From assembly GCA_003819755.1 (NCBI GenBank), contig RPQK01000148.1, positions 1 to 11,842 on the forward strand: a stretch of DNA of 11,842 bases, in the 5' to 3' direction. How positions within the stretch are numbered: position 1 is the stretch's first letter; each line of letters opens with the position of its first letter. Origin of the DNA: Acidobacteriota bacterium (lineage in GTDB: Bacteria; Acidobacteriota; UBA6911; RPQK01). This document shows positions 1 to 6,389 of this stretch, in pieces. Below the pieces are notes generated by a model. The model had not been told where the DNA came from, made no database searches, and was given only the letters and a program-made list of their open reading frames with translations. The position numbers were made by a program, and so were the translations under genes.

Positions 1-242
1 AGGAATTCTTCCGCTCCTCATCCTCGGCCCTGTTCAGGACTTTATGAGACTTTCCCCATGACCGGCTCAAAAACTGCCGCTCCTCACTAAAACTTAGCGC
101 AGTTCCCTGTACCTGGTCACCTGCGGAGCGCTGCCGAAACGAAGCAGACACGCGACGCCCGGGATGCCCTCAACTCAAACTCTCCCCGCGTCGGTTTCCG
201 TCATCCCGTCCATAATGAGCGGGTGGGACTTGTTTGTCCGGC
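1..242. other. 5' flank without a recognised gene
   Basis: No convincing reading frame is seen on either strand; the minus-strand frame at 175-375 runs antisense into the antitoxin gene and has no family features. A 10-base direct repeat, CCGCTCCTCA, occurs at 11-20 and 77-86 in a pyrimidine-rich stretch and may be chance. The region presumably holds the end of an upstream unit and part of the toxin-antitoxin promoter. Confidence 0.5.
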
Positions 243-283
243 GGTAATGACATCGCCAAGGTAATGAACCAAGATATGGTAAT
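243..283 (+). promoter_or_regulatory. Three phased GGTAAT repeats, candidate antitoxin operator
   Basis: GGTAAT occurs at 243-248, 260-265 and 278-283, 17 and 18 bases apart, immediately upstream of the antitoxin ATG at 292. The first two copies extend to GGTAATGA. A short dyad, AAGAT (271-275) and ATCTT (282-286), overlaps the third copy. AbrB/MazE-type antitoxins commonly bind repeats or palindromes in their own promoter and repress it, so autoregulation is a reasonable inference. No good Shine-Dalgarno precedes the ATG, so the transcript may have a very short leader. Confidence 0.4.
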
Positions 284-291
284 CTTGACGC

Positions 292-543
292 ATGCCTACA
301 TCGAAGATCACTGACAAGGGCCAAACCACCGTACCTCTCGAGATTCGCGAGAAGTTGCGCTGGAAGCGGCGTCAACGTCTAATTTGGGAACCGAAGAAGG
401 ACGGGAGTGCTGTGGTGCGCGCTGTCCCTGACGTAATGGACCTGGCTGGGTCCCTGAGATCCGACGTTCGTTTTCCGGGCGTCCGTGACGAGACGGCGGC
501 GGCCACTTCCGCCTGGGTGTCTGAATCCAAAGGCGCCCGCTGA
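292..543 (+). CDS. vapB: AbrB/MazE/SpoVT-type antitoxin
   Basis: This 83-residue protein begins with a swapped-hairpin AbrB-type DNA-binding segment: 'SKITDKGQTTVPLEIREKL' at residues 4-22 carries the K-G-Q-x-T-x-P-x-x-I-R signature. It is followed by a short beta hairpin ('RQRLIWEPKKDG') and a tail from about residue 47 that probably wraps the toxin. The gene overlaps the PIN toxin gene by one base (TGATG at 541-545), the coupling expected of an antitoxin-toxin operon in which the antitoxin is made first. It likely neutralises the downstream nuclease and represses its own promoter, where three GGTAAT repeats lie just upstream. The family call is secure; the specific pairing is inferred from adjacency. 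Confidence 0.88.
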   Translation: MPTSKITDKGQTTVPLEIREKLRWKRRQRLIWEPKKDGSAVVRAVPDVMDLAGSLRSDVRFPGVRDETAAATSAWVSESKGAR

Positions 544-959
544 TGAGCACACCACGCTATCACCTGGACTCCAATGTTCTGGTGCGGTTCTTCACAGGGG
601 ACCCTCCAGAGATGTTCTCTGCGGCAACGGCGCTGATCCAACGGGCTGGCACTGGCGAAGTCATCTTGGAGCTTTGCCCTCTGGTACTCGCCGAGACCGC
701 CTTCACTCTGGAATCCTTCTACCGGCATCCCCGAAAAAGAGTCGCCACGACGCTCGCCGACTTCGTAAGGCGATCAGGAGTCCGTTTGGCTGAGAGAGAG
801 CTAATGTTGGACGCCTTGGATCGCGTTCAGAGATCCGGTGTGCACCTCGTTGACGCATACCTTGCCGCCAGCGCGTCGCAAACGAAGATCCCCGTGGCCT
901 CCTTCGACGCGGACCTCGATAGGTTCAAGGACATCGAACGTTTCGAACCTGCCGTTTGA
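543..959 (+). CDS. vapC: PIN-domain ribonuclease toxin, VapC type
   Basis: This 138-residue protein spans a single PIN domain of usual length. The expected Mg2+-binding acidic residues are visible: D9 in 'LDSNVLVRF', E51 in 'LAETAFTLES', D104 in 'HLVDAYLAA' and D122/D124 in 'SFDADLDRF'. The fold therefore looks catalytically intact. Family members are endoribonucleases, often cutting tRNA or rRNA, that slow growth when freed from the antitoxin; the target cannot be read from sequence. The ATG at 543 overlaps the antitoxin stop by one base, implying translational coupling and co-regulation. The gene ends 66 bases before the stop of a convergent outer-membrane protein gene, with no clear intrinsic terminator between them. 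Confidence 0.9.
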   Translation: MSTPRYHLDSNVLVRFFTGDPPEMFSAATALIQRAGTGEVILELCPLVLAETAFTLESFYRHPRKRVATTLADFVRRSGVRLAERELMLDALDRVQRSGVHLVDAYLAASASQTKIPVASFDADLDRFKDIERFEPAV

Positions 960-1025
960 GGAGATCGAAAGCGAGGTCCATTCTCTAATCCGCTACCCTT
1001 CACCATTCATCCGCTTGGCTGAGCC

Positions 1026-1814
1026 TTAGAAACGAAACAATGCTCCGGCGGAGAGCCTCGCCATGTGGACCGACTCGCCACCGGCCCGGATAAGCTGGTA
1101 GTCGCCCTGAATGGGGCGAATGCCGAAAATCGGAGAGAGCCAGAAATCCAGGCCGCCACCGAAGACGAACTCGAGGTTGTTGTCACCCGCGTTTCGAAAA
1201 TTGAGCGCCGCCCCGCTTCTCGATAGACCGACCAGGGAGTGAGCGAAGAAATTGATTGTCTCCAGGCGTGCTCGAAATTCAGGGCCCACGGCAAAGGAGT
1301 AAAGAGAGTAGTCCACCAGCCCGTTGTTTACGGTGGTGTACACTCCCGAGAAGTCCGACTTGAGGGCGAGCCGATCGGTCAAAGCCGTGCTAAGTGCGGC
1401 ACTCCAGCCAAGGAAGTTGGCATGCAGGTCTCCTCTCGAATAGGCAAGTCCACCGAAGACGATGCCCCTCTCGATCTCGTCTTCGCCGTACGTGGAGGAA
1501 CTTGCCAGATAAGGCGGCGGTGTCGATGTCGGCTGTGGTCGAGGGGTAGCAGGTTCGGGGGTGCGTGCGACTCCGGTGGGGGTTTGAGGCGCAGCGGCTC
1601 GCGCCGGCTGCCCTTGTCGCAACTGTGGATTCGCTGCCTCCATCATCGCCATGATAACTCGTTCAGAGACACCGTTCTTCTTTAACTCTTCGGAGTAAGG
1701 AGGAGGTTTAAGTTCAGTATAAAAGTAGTCGAACCGCAAGGCATAGCGGTTACTGGTAAACATTTCGCGGTTAGAGACTTTCCCGGGATGGCAGCGCGGG
1801 TGGACCAAGACCAA
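1026..1814 (-). CDS. Outer-membrane beta-barrel protein, N-terminus uncertain or truncated
   Basis: The C-terminal part (about residues 116-262) has alternating amphipathic strands and ends in 'LSAGALFRF', with the terminal Phe typical of outer-membrane barrels. It contains motifs I associate with acidobacterial barrels ('VFGGLAYSRGDLHANFLGWSAAL', 'FGIRPIQGDYQLIR'). Upstream lie a Pro/Ala/Thr-rich linker (65-103) and a short helical segment 'YSEELKKNGVSERVIMAMMEA' (40-60). No signal peptide is visible: the frame opens just after a stop at 1827-1829, the first possible start is TTG at 1814, and the first ATG is at 1763; neither has a Shine-Dalgarno. Either the 5' end has been lost or frameshifted, or the true start is unusual. 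The barrel assignment is good; whether the gene is functional is open. Confidence 0.65.
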   Translation of the reverse strand: MVLVHPRCHPGKVSNREMFTSNRYALRFDYFYTELKPPPYSEELKKNGVSERVIMAMMEAANPQLRQGQPARAAAPQTPTGVARTPEPATPRPQPTSTPPPYLASSSTYGEDEIERGIVFGGLAYSRGDLHANFLGWSAALSTALTDRLALKSDFSGVYTTVNNGLVDYSLYSFAVGPEFRARLETINFFAHSLVGLSRSGAALNFRNAGDNNLEFVFGGGLDFWLSPIFGIRPIQGDYQLIRAGGESVHMARLSAGALFRF

Positions 1815-1884
1815 CGAGGCTGGTGTTTATTTCCCTCCGATATTAACGTTTTGTGAAACTTCCCCGGTACATAAAGCATATAAG

Positions 1885-1907
1885 CAGCAGTTTTCGGTTC
1901 ACTGCTG
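1885..1907 (+). promoter_or_regulatory. Small hairpin in the presumed leader of the 1996 gene
   Basis: CAGCAGT (1885-1891) pairs with ACTGCTG (1901-1907) around a 9-base loop. It lies about 90 bases before the ATG at 1996, downstream of an A/T-rich stretch (1841-1884) that could hold a promoter (TTGTGA at 1851, TATAAG at 1879, but the spacing is too long for a standard promoter). A role in transcript stability is possible; the evidence is structural only. Confidence 0.25.
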
Positions 1908-1995
1908 ACTGTTTCGGAAGTCTTCGACCCCTTGGACGGCTGCTCCGAGGCCTCGAGCGAGACACGGCCCTTTCCCGCAGCTATACGGAGAAGTC

Positions 1996-2376
1996 ATGAG
2001 ACAAAAGATCACTTTGCTCGTTGCTTTGTTTGTTGCCTCGGTCGCCCTCGTTTCGGGTCAGACCGGCAGGCTCGGCTCGGTTAAGGTCCCGTTCGATTTT
2101 ACGGTCGGCGACACGGTCCTCCCCGCCGGGGACTACAGCGTGGACCGGGATAGTGCAACGTTGAGGATTTCCTCCAAGAAGGGACCGGGAGCCGTCATTC
2201 CCGTTGTCACTCGCCTGGCTCAGCTCCGCAAGGGCTCCGAGTCATTCGCCCTGGTTTTCGATAAGGCCGGCGAGCGGCGCTTCCTTTCTGAAGTCTGGAT
2301 GTCGGGAGAAGACGGTTTCCTTGTTCGGCGCACCTCCGAGAAGCATTCCCACGAGGTCCTGCAGAAGGCCGAGTAA
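1996..2376 (+). CDS. Small secreted protein with KVPFDF-type domain
   Basis: This 126-residue protein has a clear N-terminal signal peptide: 'MRQK' followed by a hydrophobic run 'ITLLVALFVASVALVSG' and probable cleavage near residues 20-22. The mature part, 'GSVKVPFDFTVGDTVLPAGDYSV', then alternating beta segments, matches a pattern I recall as abundant in Acidobacteriota, of unknown function. It probably folds as a small periplasmic or exported beta sandwich. A good ribosome site, GGAGAA, sits 5 bases before the ATG. The gene is alone, divergent from the barrel gene; 181 bases separate their starts. No catalytic residues or cysteines are visible. The call as a real secreted protein is firm; no function is offered. 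Confidence 0.82.
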   Translation: MRQKITLLVALFVASVALVSGQTGRLGSVKVPFDFTVGDTVLPAGDYSVDRDSATLRISSKKGPGAVIPVVTRLAQLRKGSESFALVFDKAGERRFLSEVWMSGEDGFLVRRTSEKHSHEVLQKAE

Positions 2377-2507
2377 TCCCCGCTCTGTCTCGTGACTCTG
2401 AATCGCCGCAAGCGCTGTGTCTTTCAGCGGGGCAGTTTGACTATCAACCGTCTGGGTGGCGGCCTCGCAGGCAGCGCGTCATTTGTTCATCGGAGCAGTC
2501 ACCAAGA

Positions 2508-2552
2508 TCCCTGATCGGAGTTCGGCAACACTCGCCTAACCCCGATCAGGGA
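2508..2552. repeat. 11-bp perfect inverted repeat
   Basis: TCCCTGATCGG (2508-2518) is the exact reverse complement of CCGATCAGGGA (2542-2552), with 23 bases between. There is no T-run after either arm, so it is not a standard intrinsic terminator on either strand. It could be a hairpin at the 3' end of the 1996 transcript or a protein-binding dyad. Confidence 0.5.
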
Positions 2553-2635
2553 GCGTTTCCCATCCCACTTATCGCCCGGAAGCATCCGCTTTGGAGTTTA
2601 TTCTCAGGGATCAGTGCAACATTCTCCATGGTCTT

Positions 2636-2697
2636 TTGAGTCAGGCTGTCTTGAGTCGGGCTTGACTCGTCGCCAGACGAGCCGTTACCCTACGGGT
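2636..2697 (+). other. Tandem repeat and adjacent hairpins upstream of the winged-helix gene
   Basis: TTGAGTCAGGCT (2636-2647) is repeated with one change at 2651-2662 (period 15). Directly after it come GAGTC-GGGCTT-GACTC (2653-2668), CTCGTC-GCCA-GACGAG (2666-2681) and ACCC-TAC-GGGT (2687-2697). The tandem repeats could be operator half-sites for the winged-helix regulator encoded about 200 bases downstream, or the stretch could be a structured leader RNA. No known RNA family was recognised. Confidence 0.3.
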
Positions 2698-2851
2698 CGC
2701 TTGGCGTTCCGGGAAACAAGGCCGTTTTCACTGCAGCTTGTAGCCCACGTAACCAGTTGCGGACTTACTGCCATATATCATGGCGGTGGTTGCTTGATCG
2801 ATCCTCGGGGCCCTTGCCTGCGCGATGCGGTAATTCGGTCGAGAGGTAGCG

Positions 2852-5098
2852 ATGGTTTCTGCTGGCGCGAGTTTCCAGGTTGGAGAATGGGCCGTCTATC
2901 CCCAACTTAACAAGATCGAGAGGGGCGAGGAAAGCCGGCGGCTTGAGCCGAAGGTCATGGACGTACTCTCGTATTTGGCGGAGCACGCCGGGGAGGTTCT
3001 GACCAGGGAAAAGCTGTTCGAGGCGGTCTGGACAGACACCTGTGTCGGGGACGAGGTGCTCACCTACTCGATCAAGCAGTTGCGGCGCGCTGTAGGCGAC
3101 GACGCTCACCGTCCCCGCTATATCGAGACCATCCCGCGAAGAGGCTATCGTCTCGTAGCCGCAGTCAGTTTCCCGGAGAATCGAGAGCGAGGTAGCGAGC
3201 TCAAACTCCCACCCGTTGGGGACGACGGCCAGGCGCATCAAGAAGAGGTTGGATCGCTTGATTCGAAGGGTTCAGAGATCGCAATAGAAGGCGGGCCGCA
3301 AGTGAGTCAGGCACCCGAGGAGTCCGGCAAACGCAAGCCTCGGACCAGAAGAATTGTCTGGTACACGGCGGCACTTCTCGCCGTGGCTTTTCTGGTCGCC
3401 GTGAGCTGGTGGCTCCTGACTTCGACGCGAGAATCGGCAACTGTTCTGTCGGCCATTCCCTTTACTACTTATCATGGGTACGAGGGCCGTCCCACCTTCT
3501 CTCCCGATGGAAACCAGGTCGCTTTTCAATGGAATGGTGAAAAAGAGGACAACGAGGACATCTACGTCAAGAGTGTGGGGTCTGAGAAGCCGCTGCGACT
3601 CACTTCTGATCCTGCGATTGACGCAGGACCTTCGTGGTCGCCCGATGGGAGTTACATTGCCTTCTTGAGGTTTGCGAACAGCCGTGTGGCTGTCTTCACG
3701 GTTCCGCCGGTAGGGGGAGTTGAACGCAAGGTCTATGAAACCAATTACGTCTGGAAAGCTGAGCTTTCGGGACGAAAACTTATATGCGCGCCCGACGGCA
3801 GGCGATTTGTCATCTCGGAAAGGGACTCCCCTTCCGATCCGAATGCATTGTTTTTGGTTTCGATGGATACCGGCGAAAGGCTGAGGTTGACGTCCCCGCC
3901 AGTTGGCTTCGAGGGCGATTCAGATCCTGTCTTTTCACCTGATGGGAAGATTCTTACATTTTCTCGGAAGCGTGCGGTTGATTCTGACGATCTTTTCATG
4001 ATCGAGCTGGACGCCGATTTCAAGTCGGTGGGAGAAGCCCGGCCGTTGACTACCCGGATGCCGGTGAAATCCCGGAATTTCGTCGGCCACGCATGGGGGA
4101 ACAACGAGAATGAGATCGTTGCCTCTCTCGCCTATGCCGCAAACAGATTTGATCTTTGGCGAATTCGCCTGGATGATCCTCAGGCCGCCACCCGGCTGGA
4201 GTTCATAGGAGAAGGCGGCACGTTCCCCGTTATTTCGCGTTCTGCGGGCCGTATTGTCTATGAAAAGGGATTAAGCACGGTCAGCATTTGGTCTTTGGAG
4301 GACAGTCGAGAGTCGAAAAGAGGACCGGTCCAAACGAGACTGCTGAGTTCAACGCAATGGGACAATCAGTGCCAGGTGTCTCCGAGTGGGGAAAAGATCG
4401 CCTTCCGATCAGCCAGGTCCGGCTTTTCCGAGGTGTGCAGCTCGAACAGTAATGGGTCCGGATTCCTGTGGTTGACGCGATACAACGGCCCGAGTTGTGG
4501 CTCTCCCGCATGGTCGCCGGACAGTCGCTTGATCGCCTACGACGCGCGGCCGGAGGGCCACAGCGACATCTATGTGGTGTCCGCCGAGGGGGGGCCAGCT
4601 CGACGTATCACGGATGATACCGGGGAAGACATCATGCCCACCTGGTCCCGGGACGGGCGGTGGATATATGTCACGTCCAATCGGACGGGATCATGGCAGG
4701 TATGGAAAACGCCGGCCGAAGGCGGGGAGCCTGTCCAAGTGACCCGAAACGGCGGATTCTACGGACTCGAGTCCCTCGATGGAAAAACGTTGTTCTATGG
4801 GAAACGACTCAACGAGTTGGGAATTTACCGGATGCCTGTCGAAGGTGGCGAGGAAGCCGTCTTCCTGGCCGATGCACTTGCGACCGGCTTCGCCCAAACG
4901 GCAACAGGGTATTACTTTTGGACCCCTGATCGCGCCTTAACATTTCTCGACTCGTCATCAGCTACTCGGCGAATCGTCGCGTTTGTCGACAGGCCTCCGG
5001 CGCCCTTTCTCTCGGTCTTCCCCGACGGCCGGCACATCGTCTATTCCTTGGTTGATCAAAGCTCGTCTGATCTCTATCTGGTAAACAACTTCCGCTGA
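2852..5098 (+). CDS. CadC-like membrane regulator: winged helix, one TM, PD40/TolB propeller
   Basis: This 748-residue protein begins with an OmpR/PhoB-type winged helix (residues 8-106: 'RLEPKVMDVLSYLAEHAGEVLTRE', then 'YSIKQLRRAVGDD' and 'YIETIPRRGYRLVA'). A charged linker precedes a single membrane span at about 168-190. The rest carries repeated PD40/WD40-like blades, seen as 'FSPDG' (216), 'WSPDG' (262), and later 'FSPDGKILTF', 'WSPDSRLIAY', 'WSRDGRWIYV' and 'FPDGRHIVYS'. The topology resembles CadC/ToxR regulators: cytoplasmic DNA binding, one span, and an external sensor propeller that may bind a peptide, sugar or protein. There is no receiver domain, so it is probably not a two-component regulator. 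GAGAGG precedes the ATG at usable spacing. The ligand and targets are unknown; adjacent genes are candidates. Confidence 0.92.
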   Translation: MVSAGASFQVGEWAVYPQLNKIERGEESRRLEPKVMDVLSYLAEHAGEVLTREKLFEAVWTDTCVGDEVLTYSIKQLRRAVGDDAHRPRYIETIPRRGYRLVAAVSFPENRERGSELKLPPVGDDGQAHQEEVGSLDSKGSEIAIEGGPQVSQAPEESGKRKPRTRRIVWYTAALLAVAFLVAVSWWLLTSTRESATVLSAIPFTTYHGYEGRPTFSPDGNQVAFQWNGEKEDNEDIYVKSVGSEKPLRLTSDPAIDAGPSWSPDGSYIAFLRFANSRVAVFTVPPVGGVERKVYETNYVWKAELSGRKLICAPDGRRFVISERDSPSDPNALFLVSMDTGERLRLTSPPVGFEGDSDPVFSPDGKILTFSRKRAVDSDDLFMIELDADFKSVGEARPLTTRMPVKSRNFVGHAWGNNENEIVASLAYAANRFDLWRIRLDDPQAATRLEFIGEGGTFPVISRSAGRIVYEKGLSTVSIWSLEDSRESKRGPVQTRLLSSTQWDNQCQVSPSGEKIAFRSARSGFSEVCSSNSNGSGFLWLTRYNGPSCGSPAWSPDSRLIAYDARPEGHSDIYVVSAEGGPARRITDDTGEDIMPTWSRDGRWIYVTSNRTGSWQVWKTPAEGGEPVQVTRNGGFYGLESLDGKTLFYGKRLNELGIYRMPVEGGEEAVFLADALATGFAQTATGYYFWTPDRALTFLDSSSATRRIVAFVDRPPAPFLSVFPDGRHIVYSLVDQSSSDLYLVNNFR

Positions 5099-5129
5099 TT
5101 CTTGCACAGCCGTTGATTGTCGGAACCGC

Positions 5130-5336
5130 TTACCTTAAGACATTTCGCGAGGACGATGTCGTACTACCGAAGAACGGACCATTATGGAGTGCGCGGCGAG
5201 CGCGCTCGCGCCGAGATGCGAGCATCTCCTTGGTGATTGCGCGCCCGAGCGCGAAACAACAGGCTACTATCAGCGCGCCGACAACGATGTTCGTCAAGTT
5301 GTGCCAGTAAGTTTGAGGATCGCTCACGTCTATCAC
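5130..5336 (-). CDS. Small single-pass membrane protein, unknown function
   Basis: A 68-residue reading frame starts at GTG (5336) with an excellent ribosome site on its strand, GGGAGG five bases before the start. The product begins 'MIDVSDPQTYWHNLTN', followed by a membrane helix at about residues 15-32 ('TNIVVGALIVACCFALG') and a strongly basic stretch 'SRRERARRALHNG' expected to stay in the cytoplasm. The layout of a short polar N-terminus, one span and a basic tail looks like a genuine small membrane protein rather than a shadow, since no other gene overlaps it. It converges with the winged-helix regulator, with 31 bases between their ends. I do not know its role; homology should decide. 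Confidence 0.6.
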   Translation of the reverse strand: MIDVSDPQTYWHNLTNIVVGALIVACCFALGRAITKEMLASRRERARRALHNGPFFGSTTSSSRNVLR

Positions 5337-5785
5337 AGCTGCCTCCCGGTCAAACGTCAGATCGGTCTATCCGATTGACACGGCTCTTTTAGCCGATTCC
5401 GGTCTCGGCAGTCCTGAGGGATCGGGGAGGAGTGGATGAGGCAATAAGGAGGAACTCAAAACGAAGTATCCCGACAAGCCAACGTTTCAGCTTTTCATCA
5501 TGCGAAAATGCAGGTCGCATGCCGGTACCGCTCCCAAACTCACCCGCGGCCTCGACTTGGTTGTCTTGCACGGTTGTTTATACCCCGGTGTTCCGCACTT
5601 GTCCACAAGTCGGGTCTCGGCGTTCCCGGACAGCATGTGCCGGTCACACCGGGTCCCAAGCGAAGACAGCGCTTATCGACTTCTCATGATTGCGGTTCCG
5701 TTTTCACGTGGCGAAAGACACAACGAAGCGATGCTCAAGCTTGACACTCGGTTCCTCCTGCCCCGAGAATGTGGCAGGTGATGAA
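5337..5785. other. Non-coding or degenerate stretch upstream of the redox operon
   Basis: No reading frame here shows a recognisable family. Two 15-base hairpins lie close together: ATCGG-TCTAT-CCGAT (5361-5375) and CGGCT-CTTTT-AGCCG (5381-5395). A short frame, ATG-AGG-CAA-TAA (5436-5447), follows a GGAGGAG site, and its stop overlaps a near-perfect Shine-Dalgarno, TAAGGAGGA (5445-5453), with no ATG at proper spacing (ACG at 5461 instead). The frame open from there runs to TGA at 5779-5781, four bases before the mvhD ATG, but its Cys/His-rich product is not convincing. It may be a decayed gene or a leader. Confidence 0.45.
5741..5770 (+). promoter_or_regulatory. Possible promoter and dyad before mvhD
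   Basis: TTGACA (5741-5746) is a consensus -35 box; GAGAAT (5765-5770), 18 bases later, matches 4 of 6 bases of a -10 box. CTCGG (5747-5751) and CCGAG (5763-5767) form an inverted repeat within the spacer, which would suit a repressor or activator site. The predicted start would leave a leader of only about ten bases before the ATG at 5786. Weak evidence. Confidence 0.3.
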
Positions 5786-6274
5786 ATGACTATCGCTTCT
5801 GGCGGGAACGATCCGGCCCGAGGTTCCAACGAAGCGTCCATTTCCGGTCATTGTTTTGGCGACCCCTCGTTCGAGCCCAAGATCCTGGCGATTCTCTGCA
5901 ACTGGTGCACATACTCGGCTGCGGATGCTGCCGGCTCTGCCCATTCCGTCTACCCTCCGAACTTGCACATCGTTCGGGTGATGTGCAGCGGAAGGGTGGA
6001 TCCCTCTCTCATATTGAAAGCGCTGAGGGGCGGGATGGACGGAGTACTGATTTGCGGATGTCACCCGGGTGATTGTCATTACATTAACGGCAATCACAAA
6101 ACGGCTTTCCGCATTCCGATGGTCAAACGGGTTGTTTCTCAATACGGAATTGCGCCCGAACGCATAAGGCTTGAGTGGATCAGTGCCGCCGAAGCCAACC
6201 GTTTTGTAGCGGTCGCCAAGGAGATGACCGAGCAGATTCGAGATCTGGGCCCTGTTTCTCGAACCATCCGGTGA
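5786..6274 (+). CDS. mvhD: MvhD/FlpD-type [2Fe-2S] electron-transfer protein
   Basis: This 162-residue protein matches the MvhD/FrhD/FlpD delta-subunit family, which passes electrons between a dehydrogenase or hydrogenase and HdrA. All expected cysteines are present: C38 and C41 in 'LCNWCTYSAADAAG', C67 in 'VMCSGRVDP', and C92 and C97 in 'GCHPGDCHY'. The C-terminal 'APERIRLEWISAAEANRFVAV' is also typical. The ATG at 5786 is chosen because AGGTG lies five bases upstream; an upstream in-frame ATG at 5690 would add 32 residues with no family likeness. The first 25-30 residues are not part of the family core. The gene lies 115 bases before hdrA. Fusion of this domain to HdrA is known (QmoB-like proteins), so the two probably form one complex. 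No hydrogenase gene is nearby, so the electron donor is unknown. Confidence 0.9.
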   Translation: MTIASGGNDPARGSNEASISGHCFGDPSFEPKILAILCNWCTYSAADAAGSAHSVYPPNLHIVRVMCSGRVDPSLILKALRGGMDGVLICGCHPGDCHYINGNHKTAFRIPMVKRVVSQYGIAPERIRLEWISAAEANRFVAVAKEMTEQIRDLGPVSRTIR

Positions 6275-6295
6275 GACTGCAGCCGATACGGGGCG

Positions 6296-6330
6296 CTTTT
6301 GTTCATGACTCGAACTGTTTTGAACAAAAG
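6296..6330. promoter_or_regulatory. 10-bp inverted repeat between mvhD and hdrA
   Basis: CTTTTGTTCA (6296-6305) is the exact reverse complement of TGAACAAAAG (6321-6330) across a 15-base loop. Shorter dyads are nested inside: GTTC-N7-GAAC (6301-6315). The right arm overlaps TTGAAC (6320-6325), a possible -35 box for TATAAG (6347-6352), although the 21-base spacing is long. It could be an operator for separate control of hdrA or an intercistronic hairpin. The T-run expected of a terminator is absent. Confidence 0.4.
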
Positions 6331-6358
6331 GAGACAAACATCCGTCTATAAGTCTTTT

Positions 6359-6377
6359 AGGGGAAGGTTTAATGTAA
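6359..6377 (+). promoter_or_regulatory. Strong ribosome site followed by an ATG-TAA start-stop, in frame with hdrA
   Basis: AGGGGAAGG (6359-6367) is followed after four bases by ATG (6372-6374) and immediately by TAA (6375-6377). This ATG is in frame with, and 18 bases before, the first usable hdrA start at 6390, which has no ribosome site of its own. Either ribosomes start, stop and re-initiate on the ATG-ATG at 6390/6393, or codon 2 of the original gene has become a stop. Confidence 0.55.
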
Positions 6378-6389
6378 CCCGCGCGAACG

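Larger units (their letters stand above)
2377..2851. other. 475-base non-coding region with several short hairpins
   Basis: No convincing gene is seen; the frames at 2614-2910 (plus) and 2765-3241 (minus) lack family features and overlap real coding sequence. CCCCGCT (2378-2384) and AGCGGGG (2426-2432) could pair just after the 1996 gene and help termination. A perfect 11-bp inverted repeat (2508-2552) and a run of repeats and hairpins (2636-2697) are listed separately. GCCAT-ATATC-ATGGC (2770-2784) is a short dyad in a potential promoter region for the downstream regulator. Confidence 0.55.

Noticed and set aside
1239..1685. 148-residue plus-strand frame
   Set aside because: It is a shadow of the minus-strand barrel gene; Arg/Gly-rich with no domain.
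5375..5403. TTGACA at 5375-5380 as a promoter for the mvhD operon
   Set aside because: No acceptable -10 box occurs at 16-18 bases, and it lies within a pair of small hairpins about 400 bases from mvhD.
5690..5785. Upstream extension of mvhD to ATG at 5690
   Set aside because: The added 32 residues have no family likeness, and the ATG at 5786 has a suitable ribosome site.
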